From assembly GCA_015146655.1 (NCBI GenBank), contig VKHL01000156.1, positions 1-64,000 on the forward strand: a DNA stretch of 64,000 nt. Reading direction: 5' to 3'. Under the pieces are notes generated by a model. The model was not told where the DNA came from, did not search any database, and worked only from the letters and a program-made list of their open reading frames with translations. The stretch's first letter is position 1; each line of letters opens with the position of its first letter. This document shows, in pieces, positions 1 through 11,700 of the stretch. Source of the stretch: Ochromonas danica. Its lineage: Eukaryota > Sar > Chrysophyceae > Chromulinales > Chromulinaceae. The position numbers and the translations under genes are program-made.

Positions 1-1079
1 CCGCCAAGTCCACCCATGAGACCTGCCAAGGCAGACATGTCTGGCATTCCTCCTCCAGCACCTCCACCACCGCCGCCCAACATGGACATCGCCTGTTGCA
101 TCATGGCAGGATCTTTCATCATCTGTTGAGCCATGGCCATCATCTGAGGATCCTTCATGAGATTGGCCAGACCCGAGGTACCACCAACTTGATCCAATGC
201 CTTCTTCATGGCAGGATTACCCATTAATCCAGACAAACCTGCCGCACCACCGGGAAGACCATCTAAACCACCTGCTCCTCCCGTTGTGGTAGCAGCAGAT
301 TTATTGGATGCCTTCTTAATCTTGGTCTTGATTTGACGGATGCTATCTTTGGTGGCGCTATTGTCAGGTTCTAACTCTGCAGCGCGTTCATAAGCATCCA
401 AGGCCTCTTGGAACTTCTCTTGATGATAATAGGCTAATCCCAATCGAGAGAATGCCTTGACATAATCAGGGGAGAGGGCAATGGAAGAAAGACAATCCTG
501 CACTGCCTCCTCATAAAGATTGAGATAGCAATAAGCAGCAGCACGATTACAATAATAAACATGAGAATTAGGTCCATCCGAACTTAAACGAATAGATTCC
601 GAATAGAAGCTTAATGCAGCATTGAAATCTTTAGCAGCAATGGCAGTATTGCCCTTAAGTTTGGCTTCTTCTGCTTGTCGTTCTAATTCGGCTTGATCAG
701 GACCAGCAGAAGCTGCTTTCTCTTGAAACTTATGCACTAACTTAGCATAACGTTGTAAGTATTCTAATGAACCTTCTGTAGTACCTTGAAAGAATCCCTT
801 TTGTTCAACTGTTTCTTTAAAAGCTTCAAACTTGGTATTCGTAGAAACTTCATCTACAGTCTCTTGGAAAGATTTCACATTTAATGCATTTTTACCAGCT
901 TCAATAATTTTATTTAATGGTACAGGATAAGTAGAATATTGACGGAATGTCTCAGGTGTATAAGAAATAGAAAATTCCTTTTCTAATAAAGCAGTAATTT
1001 CAGCACGTTTGGAAGAGGAAGAAGAAGGAAGAGAATGAAGATATTCTAAAATATGATAGATAACTTCTTGATCAGCCAT
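1..1079 (-). CDS. SGT/SGTA-like TPR co-chaperone (partial, 3' end beyond window)
   Basis: The reading frame is open from the ATG at 1079 to the window edge without an intron, about 359 codons. It has an N-terminal dimerisation-like region, three TPR motifs at about residues 130-240 (for example KGNTAIAAKDFNAALSFYSE and NRAAAYCYLNLYEEA), a basic linker, then Gly/Met-rich segments with NLMKDPQMMAMAQQMMKDPA, typical of STI1/DP motifs. This order (dimerisation, TPR, Gln/Met/Gly-rich tail) is that of the small glutamine-rich TPR proteins. Those bind Hsp70/Hsp90 tails through the TPRs and hand tail-anchored or misfolded proteins to the GET and BAG6 routes in the cytosol. The C-terminus lies outside the window. 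Family assignment is firm; a related Hsp70-binding TPR protein is the only real alternative. Confidence 0.9.
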   Translation of the reverse strand, partial: MADQEVIYHILEYLHSLPSSSSSKRAEITALLEKEFSISYTPETFRQYSTYPVPLNKIIEAGKNALNVKSFQETVDEVSTNTKFEAFKETVEQKGFFQGTTEGSLEYLQRYAKLVHKFQEKAASAGPDQAELERQAEEAKLKGNTAIAAKDFNAALSFYSESIRLSSDGPNSHVYYCNRAAAYCYLNLYEEAVQDCLSSIALSPDYVKAFSRLGLAYYHQEKFQEALDAYERAAELEPDNSATKDSIRQIKTKIKKASNKSAATTTGGAGGLDGLPGGAAGLSGLMGNPAMKKALDQVGGTSGLANLMKDPQMMAMAQQMMKDPAMMQQAMSMLGGGGGGAGGGMPDMSALAGLMGGLG

Positions 1080-1628
1080 GGGAATAAGATAAGTAGAAGA
1101 GGACAGGAAGTAGTTGTTGAGGTAGTAGTAGTTTTGTTACAAGTAGTGCTATCAAGAAGGTCTTGATAGATAGATAATCAATGCAATTCGATGATGACTG
1201 ACTGACTCTGGCTGTGGTGGGAGTGAGTGGGTGTGAGGGAAGGGAATTACGAGTAATAACTCCAGAAAGACGATATTGATCACTAACTTCTAGAAGGCCG
1301 TCTTGCTAAGTTAACGGTAAACCAGAAGGTGTATATCGGGCATATCTATGAATAACAACATAGTATAGATTTGGAAGCACACCATAACAGGGCGAATTAG
1401 ATTTACCTTCCTGCTTGCAACAACATCAACAATCACTACTACTACCACCACTACCACCACACTGGAGCACAACAAAAGCATAACCATTCAATACTAGAAT
1501 TCTAGAGATTTCCATCGTTCTACTTGCTAGGATTGCTTTTTCTATTTTGTTTTTTTGGACTCTCAACGAAAAGATATTAACCGCCTTCCCTACATCAACA
1601 CTTACATTACAAGCAAAGCTAATCGCCA
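1080..1628. other. Intergenic, upstream of SGT-like gene
   Basis: This holds the SGT-like promoter and 5' leader and the 3' flank of the next minus-strand gene. A 68-codon minus frame at 1426-1632 overlaps the stop of that gene and has no recognisable content. I see no RNA gene or repeat. Confidence 0.5.
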
Positions 1629-2721
1629 TCAAAGAGTTTTCGCCCTACGAGTGATATCACCTTGGAATTCCATCCCATAAATACGACGATTGGCATCAAG
1701 ATGGAAAATTGTCCAGCCTGCAACGGACAAATCAACGGCACCATGGCATACCACTCTCTTCCTCACCATTGCCTCTTCTTTAACTACTCCATCACTAACG
1801 AGAAAACGAAAAGCAGGCAAAGGTGCACGTCGAACAGCCCCTTCTGAGTCAATGTATTCCACAAAGGTCTCATCAATAATTGTGTGTTGTCCCAAAGTTC
1901 TCATAATCACTTTGCTCCCACTTTCCACTAAAGAGTGTTGAATAGAAGACTTCTCCAGTCTAAAAACAAAATCAGGTATGCTGGTAATTCTTTGCATACT
2001 TTTTATAACCATAGGTAGTCCTTTCATCGACGGCAGTCCACCTTTTGGAGGGAAAGGACCAAGGTCAGCATCATTGATTTTGTGTACTGACTCACAATGA
2101 CCCACACAAAATGAACGAAAAAATGAAGCCACCATCTCCATATCTCCTGAATTCATCACATTCACATACATCGCTGCCAAGGATCTGCGGATGTCACTCT
2201 TCAAAATGCGAGGAAAAGGATTGTTATTCACACGACGAATGCGCCGCTTCGGCAAGATGACTTCATTGCCCTTGCCATGATTGAACAACTCCAGCGAGGG
2301 CGTAGTTGAAGTGAGAGATGAAGAGAAGGAAGAGGATGATGAGGATGATGAGGATGATGAGGCAGAGGGACTGGTAGGAAACTCTTTCCTCTTCTTGTTG
2401 TGGCAATGGTCCAAATCTACCGTTAAGGAAGAAGACGAGGTTGATTCGCAGGAATCAGAGCCACTCTTACGACACTCTTCATCTTCATCTTCATCTTTTA
2501 CCAAAAGATCGTAATCAACTGTGGAAAGCAAAATGTAGTGCAATGGTCAGAGCACGTCAATCTCTCAGATAGGACGACATTGTGGTGCCACCATGTCAGT
2601 GTTAATTACCTTGACAAAGAAGGGTAGGATCATCTAAGTCAACCTCTGAAGCAAATGACTGGAAGACAGAGGCAATGATATCCACAGTATCCATGGACTC
2701 TGATCCTTCCTTTCTCTTCAT
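1629..2721 (-). CDS. Tandem family member A: putative nuclear protein with conserved NPFPRILKSDIRRSL block
   Basis: There are two exons: 2610-2721 (ATGAAGAGAAAG start) and 1629-2518, giving 333 aa; the phase-1 junction keeps the frame and makes CQ-VDYDLL. I do not recognise the family. Visible parts are a short helix-forming N-terminus (TVDIIASVFQSFASEVDLDDP), an acidic/Ser-rich linker, a basic KKRKEF motif that could be a nuclear signal, the block RRIRRVNNNPFPRILKSDI, and an alpha/beta C-terminal half ending RRIYGMEFQGD. The helix YVNVMNSGDMEMVASFF followed by strands ending in xIYxMEFxG vaguely recalls NTF2/SnoaL-like folds, which is only a guess. An upstream in-frame ATG exists at 2784, but the copies share only the MKRKE start. 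It is the most diverged of the first three copies in the middle region. It could be transcription related. Confidence 0.75.
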
Positions 2722-4339
2722 CGTCTTCATATGCATTGTCTGTATCTCTTTCTCTGCTGGGCGGTGTGCTGGGAGGAAAAACAACTTGTTGCCTGTTTAC
2801 GGAAAAGCTGTTTTTACAAAAACATGGTGAAAGACAGTGCAGCCGCGGAAAGCGAAATTGCGACAAAATGTTTATTGTCGATAACTTTTGATGTAATTAA
2901 TATTATGCAATAATTTCAATTGCCTTTGATTCAGCATCTAAGTAAGAACATATTCATCAAAACAAGTATTCGAAACAATAATGTTTTGCAATTGTATTTT
3001 CGCCCATTCATAAAAAAAGTCAAGTGTATTCAAACTCCTACAACTTCATCAGGATCCCTCCTTTTCATGTTAAACAAGTTAATTTGGAAGTAAGACTGAG
3101 CATTCTTCACCGGATCTGAATCGATTAGTTACATGAGGCGTAATGATGCTGATATTCAGTTTTCAAAATCATATTAGTTTTTCTTTCCAAGTCGATTTAC
3201 AGTCGTGTAACTTGCTTCCATTCGGCGGTAAAAAGATGATTGGCATCAGTTGGACATGCTACATGTTTTGGGTACCCTCAATCGTCAATGTTGGAAGTCT
3301 TTTGGCTCTTAAATGCGAAAAGGTCTTTAACTTCTAACCTTTAAAGTAGTATTAGTGCGTGGGAAATGTGTGTAATACACTAAAAGTTGTGTAATTCACT
3401 CAGCGGAACTGACATTTCCTCATCATTTGATCTTCTTCAGACATTTGCTCGACATTCTATGAGGCATGTCTGCAATCCTTTTTAACCAGAGATAAAACGT
3501 GACTAGCACTACGAACAGACGCAGTTTGACGATTCATTGTTGACTGTGTCTTGCTATATCCCAGTTTTTGACGAATTTCAAAAAGCATTTTCAGATTTCA
3601 ATTTTGAGGCTTCATTTGCAGATATTGCAAAGCAAACGCCGTTTCTCTGTTTTCTATAGCCATTCAAATATATGGTCAAACTATCAGCGAATTTAATGAA
3701 GTAGCCATTGAGAATTGTTCGGAAATGGTGAAAATAAAAAATGTCCCAACAGCAGTTTCCGCGGGTGGTGTAAAATTTACAGGATCAGACTGCTGCTCAT
3801 CTCAATGGATGTAATCCAGCCAATCAGAGACGTCTTGAAGGGGAAATATTCAAGGACATCTGCCAAATAATGCCAAATAATTCTAATTCAGCAGAAGAGA
3901 ATGAATGGAGTGAGAGCTCAGAATATTGGCGTTTGTTTGTAGTGGAGTAATGCATAGTGTGACTCTTGCTGGGACACTGACATAATATCTTTATAGAAAT
4001 AGTAGTCCCGTCCAATTGTCATTCGCTATGATAGTAGTTTTGAGAAATAATCGATCATGCTTGCGCGTGTGACCTTGAACCGCAACAGGCAAACCAACCG
4101 TTCTTTAATATCAGTAACAACACCACAATAACTTCTTATCAAACATAGCATCCCCGTCATATCTATCCTAATCTAAACTCTCCCAAAAGTCAACAAATAC
4201 TCTATAGAAAGACCGTATCTGCCCATTTGTCATGATAAATATCCTTGCTCATAAGACATATTGACCACAAAAGAGCATAAACCACAACATATTATACAAT
4301 ATAATATAGTAATATAATACTACAAGTATGACGCATGGA
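2722..4339. other. Intergenic between family members A and B
   Basis: This is about 1.6 kb of AT-rich DNA. It contains a 43-codon minus frame at 3457-3588 (MLFEIRQKLGYSKTQSTMNR...) that reads like a fragment of a helix-turn-helix protein, but it is too short to assign. Other short frames (3143-3337 plus, 3824-4015 minus) show no recognisable content. No terminal repeats or target-site duplications were seen. Confidence 0.4.
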
Positions 4340-5428
4340 TCAAAGAGCTCTCTGTTTACGATCCATCTGACCTTGAAACTCCATCTTGTAGACTCGATTA
4401 CTATTGTCCAAATAACACACAACCCACAAATGCAAATTCAGCTCTGCTGCTCCGATATTCACCACATGCTTGCATATCATATCTTCTTCCTTCACCAAAT
4501 TGTCCTCCAATAAAGTATTAAAGATTCGCAGAGGCATACGACGCAGCTGGCCATCTTGGTGCAGAAATTCTACAATTGTCTCGTTCACAATAGTCCACCT
4601 CTTAAGGACCTTCATGATAACCTTACTACTCGACTCATGAAGAGAATGTTGAATAGATGACTTTTCCAAACTTACAATCATATCAGAAGCTGCAGCAAGC
4701 CTTTGCATGTGTTTTATCACAGATGAAAGTCCTTCATGGGACAATCTGAACGGCATTTCTCCTCGGCATAATATGTTATCATTGACAATAAAAAGTGCAT
4801 CACAATGACCCACACAAAATGTACGAAAGAATGAACCCACCATCTCCATATCTCCTGAATTCATCACATTCACATACATCGCTGCCAAGGATCTGCGGAT
4901 GTCACTCTTCAAAATGCGAGGAAAAGGATTGTTATTCACACGACGAATGCGTCGCTTCGGCAATGGATTACGGTTGACTTCCTTGCCCGTGTCTTGGTTG
5001 AACAATTCTAACAAGGCCGTTGTTGAAGTCAGAGATGAGGAGGAGGAGGAGGAAGAAGAGGATGAGGCGATGGAGGGACTGGTAGGAAACTCTTTCCTCT
5101 TCTTGTTGTGGCAATGGTCCAAATCTCCTGGCAAGGAAGACCAGCTTGATCCGGAGGAATCTGAGCCACAGTCACCACACCCTTCAACTTTACCTTTCGT
5201 ATCAGAAAGATCGTATTCAACTGTTGAAGCAAATTACCGTGCAGTGATTAGAACAGGTTTGTCACAGGAATGGCATCATACCAACCAAATAACCAGTAAT
5301 ATTATTAAAAAATTACCTTGGCAAAGAAGGGTGGGGTCATCCAAATCACCCTCTGTCACAAATTTCTCGAAAAGAGAGGCAATAACATCCAGAGTGTCGA
5401 TGGGCTCATCTTTTTCTTTTCTCTTCAT
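4340..5428 (-). CDS. Tandem family member B
   Basis: Exons are 5317-5428 and 4340-5220 (330 aa). Exon 1 encodes MKRKEKDEPIDTLDVIASLF and ends in the same phase as copy A. The serine stretch before the basic block is longer here, and a C/G-rich motif (EGCGDCGSDSSGSS) replaces the acidic linker of copy A. The NPFPRILKSDIRRSL block is identical to the other copies. The distal half matches copy C closely (ILCRGEMPFRLSHEGLSS and the end VYKMEFQGQMDRKQRAL). The start is set by agreement between copies. Function is unknown. Confidence 0.75.
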
Positions 5429-5948
5429 TCCAAAACAAAACATATAGATTTTTCAACGTTTCCATTGGGTCCGGCACACTGGAAGTAGAAGAAAAGTCAT
5501 AAAAAGTGAGTTATAACAGCCATACCGAACTTTCTGGGTTTCTGAAAACCTGCTTTGAGCAGGAGAAACAGTTTATCGAATTCGGAATAATGGACTACGG
5601 TAAGTATTGTTCTGGCGAAGTAACACATCGCATACATCACAGTGAAAGTGAAAAGCTGACCAAAAAACTAATAAATTACCAGAACTATCAAGTACAGACC
5701 TGCCTAGAAACCTGAGCAGAAACTACAGTGATCTTCATCATCCTCACGCCTTATCGGAGAGGATAAGATCTAAGCTCTATAGGCACGTAAATCAATATGT
5801 CATCAAAGAAATCACCATGAAATGTACTCTTGCTCAGAAGAAAGCATGTAATTTTGAAGCCTAAAAGAGTATACAATACTAGTATAAGACAAGAGACAGA
5901 AGAGAAAGTTGCAGTGGAAGTGAAATTGAAATCTCAATCTTGAACGGA
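5429..5948. other. Duplicated promoter/3' flank between members B and C
   Basis: This holds the 5' flank of copy B and the 3' flank of copy C. The stretch at about 5690-5775 (accagaactatcaagtacag ... cttatcggagagga) recurs almost unchanged at about 7233-7320, so the duplicated unit includes non-coding DNA as well as the gene. Confidence 0.6.
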
Positions 5949-7012
5949 TCAAAGAGCTCTCTGTTTACGATCCATCTGACCTTGAAACTCCATCTTGTAG
6001 ACTCGATTACTATTGTCCAAATAACACACAACCCACAAATGCAAATTCAGCTCTGCTGCTCCGATATTCACCACATGCTTGCATATCATATCTTCTTCCT
6101 TCACCAAATTGTCCTCCAATAAAGTATCGAAGAATGGTAGTGGCGTACGACGCATTTGGCCATCTTGGTGCAGAAAATCTACAATTGTCTCGTTCACAAT
6201 AGTCCACCTCTTAAGCACCTTCATGATAACCTTACTCCCCGACTCATGGAGAGAATGTTGAATAGATGACTTTTCCAAACTTACAATCATATCGGGAATT
6301 GCTGACAGTGCTTGCATGTGCTTTTCAAGTGACGAAAGTCCTTCATGGGACAATCTGAACGGCATTTCTCCTCGGCATAATATGTTGTCATTGACAGTGA
6401 ATATTGCATCACAATGACCCACACAAAATGTACGAAAGAATGAACCCACCATCTCCATATCTCCTGAATTCATCACATTCACATACATCGCTGCCAAGGA
6501 TCTGCGGATGTCACTCTTCAAAATGCGAGGAAAAGGATTGTTATTCACACGACGAATGCGTCTTTTCAGCATTGGATTACGGTTGACTTCATTGCCCGTG
6601 TCTTGGTTGAACAATTCTAACAAGGGCACCGTTGAATTGAGAGGGGAAGAGGGTGATGATGAAGTGGTGGGACCAGTATGAAACTCTTTCCTCTTCTTGT
6701 TGTGGCAATGGTCCAAATCTCCTGGCAAGGAAGACGAGGTTGATTCACAGGAATCTGAGCCACTCTTACGATAGACTTCAACTTTTCCTTTCATATCAGA
6801 AAGATCGTATTCAACTGTTGAAGCAAATTACCGTGCAGTGATTAGAACAGGTTTGTCACAGGAATGGCATCATACCAACCAAATATTATTAAAAAATTAC
6901 CTTGACAAAGAAGGGTGGGGTCATCCAAATCACCCTTTGAAGTCAATGACTGGAAGGCAGAGGCAATAACATCCAGAGTGTCGATGGGCTCAGCTTTTTC
7001 TTTTCTCTTCAT
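5949..7012 (-). CDS. Tandem family member C
   Basis: Exons are 6901-7012 and 5949-6814 (325 aa). Exon 1 starts MKRKEKAEPIDTLDVIASAF. The frame stays open upstream to 7138, so a longer N-terminus (MLEENNSDACPSQDRGCPDK...) is possible, but copies A and B do not share it. The C-terminal half is nearly the same as copy B; differences cluster at IFTVND, KHMQALSAIPD and FLHQDGQMRRTPLPFFDT. This is the likely product of the most recent duplication, with B. Confidence 0.75.
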
Positions 7013-7518
7013 TATTAAGTTATTTCGGTTGAATTTCCGGTATGCCTTCTTGCAACTGTCTTCTGGCAGGAGAAACAGTTTGTCAGGACAGCCTCGATCT
7101 TGACTTGGACAGGCATCCGAATTATTTTCTTCCAACATTAGGAATAATAACTACCGTTCTGGTGAAATAGCACATGACATACATCATAGGTACATCTGGA
7201 AAGCTGACCAAGAAATTAAACAATTAATTAATTACCAGAACTATCAAGTACAGACCCGCCCAGAAACCTGAGCAGCAACTACAGTGATCTTCATCATCCT
7301 CACGCCTTATCGGAGAGGACGAGATCTAAGTTCTAACGACAATTCTATCAATAATTTATCGAAGAGATCGTATCTGCGAATTCACCATGAAATGTACTCT
7401 CGCTCAGAAGAAAGCATATAATTTTGAAGCATAAAAGAGAATATGATATTGATAATAAACAGAAAAGAAAGTAGCAGGTAGCTAAGTAGCAGTGGAAGTG
7501 AAATTGAAATCTAATGGA
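7013..7518. other. Intergenic between members C and D
   Basis: This is a second copy of the B/C spacer sequence, including the about 85-bp block at 7233-7320 also present near 5690. No other feature was seen. Confidence 0.5.
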
Positions 7519-8493
7519 TCAAAGAGTTCTCTGCTTACGATCCATCTGTCCTTGAAACGCCATCTTGTAGACTCGATTACTATTGTCCAAATAGCAGACA
7601 ATCCATAAATGCAACTTCAGCTGTGCCGCTCCAACATTCACGACATATTTGCATATCATATCCTCTTCCTTCACCAGATTGTCCTCCAATAAAGTATCGA
7701 AGACTGGTAGTGGCGTACGACTCAGCTGGCCGTCTCCGCGCAGAAAATCTACAAACGTCTCGTTTACAATAGTCCAGCTCAAAATCACCTTCATGATAAC
7801 TTTACTCCCCGACTCGTGGAGAGAATGTTGAATAGATGACTTTTCCAAACTTGCAATCAAATCGGGAATTGCCGACACTCCTTGCATGTGCTTCTTGAGT
7901 GATGAAAGACCTTCGAAGGAAATTTGCCATGAGTTTAACAAAACGTCGTTGATTTTGTGTACAGCCTCACAATGACCCACACAAAATGTATGAAAGAATG
8001 AGCCCACCATCTCAATATCTCCTGAATTCATCACATTCACATACATCGCTGCCAAGGACCTGCGAATGTCACTCTTCAAAATGCGAGGAAAAGGATTGTT
8101 ATTCACACGACGAATGCGTCGTTTCAGCATTGGATTACGGTTGACTTCATTGCCCTTGCCATGGTTAAACATCTCCAGCAAGGGAGTTGTCACGATTAGC
8201 GATGAAGAAGAAAATGAGGTAGGAAACTCTTTCCTCTTCTTGATGCGGCCATGCTCCACCTCTTCAGATAGTAAAGATGATGTCTCAGTATCACAAAAAA
8301 TATCAGGTAGTGTGGCACTTTCACAGTGAACTGGAAGGAATAGTGTCTCAATTAGCGCAAAGCTTTGTCATCCAATAGAAACAAATATTTTACCTTGATT
8401 AAAACGGTATTCGGCACAGGAAGGGCTTATTTGAAAGAAAGCAGAGATGATATCCAGAGAATCATCAGATATGGGGCATTTATTGTCCTCCAT
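7519..8493 (-). CDS. Tandem family member D
   Basis: Exons are 8394-8493 and 7519-8330 (303 aa). Exon 1 is diverged (MEDNKCPISDDSLDIISAFF) but keeps the same intron position and phase. The low-complexity linker is shorter than in the other copies. The basic block reads HGRIKKRKEF and the invariant NPFPRILKSDIRRSL segment is kept. The central segment (INDVLLNSWQISFEGLSSLK) differs from all other copies, while the last 60 residues match B and C. Function is unknown. Confidence 0.72.
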
Positions 8494-8731
8494 CACTGAA
8501 TTCTGAATTGAAAATATCAACCGATCCAACTTGTGCGAGCCGGTTTCGGGTTTCCGGGTTTTCGAATATTCGAATTTGAAACGGTGGAAGGGAAAAAATC
8601 ATTGTCATGCTAAATTAGGGAGTGTGTAACTTGAGGTACTGCAGTATTAATACAACTAGCATACCACAACACAAGACAAACTAGTCTTGTTCAAGCTAAC
8701 ATCACAAAATCATTGAAAAGCAATCTAAATT

Positions 8732-11700
8732 TTATCTTCTGCTACCATTGGGTGTAGACAACGATTGCCTAGGTCTCTGTGCAGAAGATGCACTATGACT
8801 ACTACTACTGGCCATATTGGGCGGACCCATGCTGTACCCAGCATCGGCTCCCGCGGGAAGAGGCTGACGTTGGAACTCTTTCAACTTCATCTTCATAACA
8901 TCATAGTCATTCAATGCGCCAGCCAACTCAACTTTGGTTGAAATTAGCTCAGCCACTAACTTATCGTTTTCTTCTTTGGTTTGTTGCTTAGTCTTCTCTG
9001 TGTCCTCCAAGCGGCTTGCTAATGTCAGCTTTTCTTGTTGAAGGGAATGAATAGATACGGCAAGATTCTCATAGACAATATCAAAGAGTTGACCAATCTC
9101 TTGGGCCTTAGTCAAATCAAAACTACTTATTTCAATCGTCTGTTCTTTGGCTAAATCCAACTCTAACAGATGATAGGCGGCAGCTTCAACTAACCTTGCA
9201 AGCTTACTCTGCACCTCTCGAACACGAGCTTCCACATCAGTCGTGGAAGATGTTTGCTGTTTCTGTAATAGATCGATCTGTTCTTGCAGCTTTGTCATTG
9301 CAGCTGCTTGATCAGTTGTTTGAGTTTGCAATCGCTGGATTTCTCCTTTTTGCTGCTCAGCTTCTTTCTCGAGAGTTTTGATGAGTTTCTCTTGTACAAG
9401 GTGAAGGTCATCCTTATTGCTCTTCGATGGGGTGCTGGGTACTGGAGGAGCCAATTGCAATTGAGTGAGATGTTCTTGTGCCTCATCAAGCTGCTGTTGT
9501 AATTCTACAATGCTGCTTTCCTTTTCTTTCAGTTGGCCATTTAAATAGTCAATATAGGCCTTTGCTTGACCCACCTTTGTGCGCATACTCGCATATTCAT
9601 CATAGTCCACCTCAGGTGAAGCTTTAATAGGAGAAGCCGATACACGGGCTTGCAAAGAGGCTATGAGCTTGTCTTTCTCAGCAAGCTGTTGATTGACATA
9701 GGTTACATATTCGCGAGCTTTCTCAACTTGTTTGCTCATAGATAAGAAAGCGTCATAATCCACGTGAGGATCGGATTGCTGGTGGTCATTATGTTTCTCT
9801 TGTAGTTGAGTCTGTAACTGCTTGACTTGTTGTTCCAATGTAGTGACCTTCTTGTTCGCTGCATCCAATTCTTGTGTTTGCTTCGTAGAGACAGGAAGAG
9901 AAGGAGGGCTTTGAGAAGTCTTTTGGCTTCGAAGAGAATTATTCTCTTCAATAAGCTCATCAATCTTACCCTGCATCTCATCCACATCTTTCTGTAATTC
10001 ATCAGCAAGTTGTACTTTCTTTTCCATAGCATCTAGCTTGGTTTTGAGTACCACATTCTCATCCGCTACTGCCGTTAACTGCTCATCTAGATGAGAAATT
10101 TCATCAGCCGCATCGACAAGTTTCTTTTGTAGCGTTGCCATCGAATCTGCTCCACTTGACTTTTGTAAAGAAGCATCAGCCAGCATTTGATCGATCTTCT
10201 CCTGTAACAATTTACTTTCTCCAAGTGCAGTAGCAAGATCCTTATTTAGCTTGATAATATCTTTATCTTTTCCATCAAGAGAAGTCTTCAAGCTATCAAT
10301 ATACTTCTGTCCTTGTTCAACCTTGAGTTTCGTGGTGTCAAGAAGATCTTCATGATCCTTACCAAGTTTGTCATGTTTCAATGACAGAGCGGAGAATTTG
10401 TTTCTCCATTCCTCTTCTAACTTACTCAATGCCTGTTCATGACTTTTGTGCTCCTCTTCCATTTCAATGTGCAACTCATTGATTGTATACTCTCTTTCTG
10501 CTACCGTTTTTTCAAGGTCAGCAATAATTGCTAACTTATCATGTAGTGATGAAGCTTCATTTTGTTGTGTCGCAAGAGAAGAGTGCAATTGAGTAAGCTC
10601 TTCTTCCATTGCCGTTAATTGTGAATGAAGTTGATCAAGTTCAGCTTCTTTATCACTACATTGCTTGGTGAGGTCATCCTTTTCTGTTTGCAGTTGTGCA
10701 TTAACTTCCTGAAGATGCTGCAATTCCTTCCCAAGAGATTCCTCATTTTCATTCACTTGGCCTTGCTGAATCTCTAATTGCTCAATTTGTTCGTGTTGAT
10801 GATTAATGTAGTCAGCAGCCTGTTGTAACTTAGCTTGAGCATCTTGTAATTTCGTCTCCAATTGCTTTTTAATCTCATCAAATGTCGCAAGCTGTTGAGT
10901 TAAGGTAGCAATACTCTGTTTGCTCTGCTGCAGAGCAGATTCAGCAACTTTCACCTTCTTCTCTGCATCCTCAACTCTAACTTGTGAGGCATTCAGCTCT
11001 GCAGTCTTTGAAGCTAACTTCTGTTCAAACTCGTCTTTTACTGCCTGTATAGCTTGTGCCATCTTGCTCTGCATCTCTTGATCCTTTTGTTGAAGAGCAT
11101 TCTTGTATTCGATTTCTTGTTGAGTAAACTGAGCTTTGATAGTGTCAGCATTATCAGCTTTCTCTTTCAATCCTTGCAATTCAGCCAAGCTTGCTCTTAA
11201 TTTCACTATCTCTTCACTATTGGCATTATTAGCATCTTCTAAAGCTGCTATTTGTTCATTCTGATAGTCAATATGGTCTGCAGCCTCTTGAAGTTTGGCT
11301 TTCATTATATCTAATTCTGCTTTGGCACTAGCACCGGATGCCGTAGCAGTAGACTTAGTAGAGATAACAGCTTGTTGAGCACTCAGTAGATCAGCTTGAA
11401 GCTGCTCGATTTGCTTCTTCAGATCTACAACAACCTTGTCTTTCTCATCAAGAGCCTTTTGTTGTTCTTCTTCTTGATGATTCATGAATTCTTCCATTCG
11501 ATCACGTTGTGCCTTCATAGCCTCTAGCTCTCGTTGAATGATGGCAAGCTGAGATGACTCTTCTTGGTCTTTCTTCGAAGAATTGGTGTTTGATATGCCC
11601 TTTTTCAAACTATCAATAATATGTTCAGCTTCTGTGAGTTGTTCAGCTTGATAGTTGATATAGTCAGCTGCTTGTTGTAATTTTGTTTTCATCTCCTCTA

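Noticed and set aside
3457-3588. Short HTH-like minus frame
   Set aside because: Too short (43 codons) and without neighbours or terminal repeats to call a transposase remnant.
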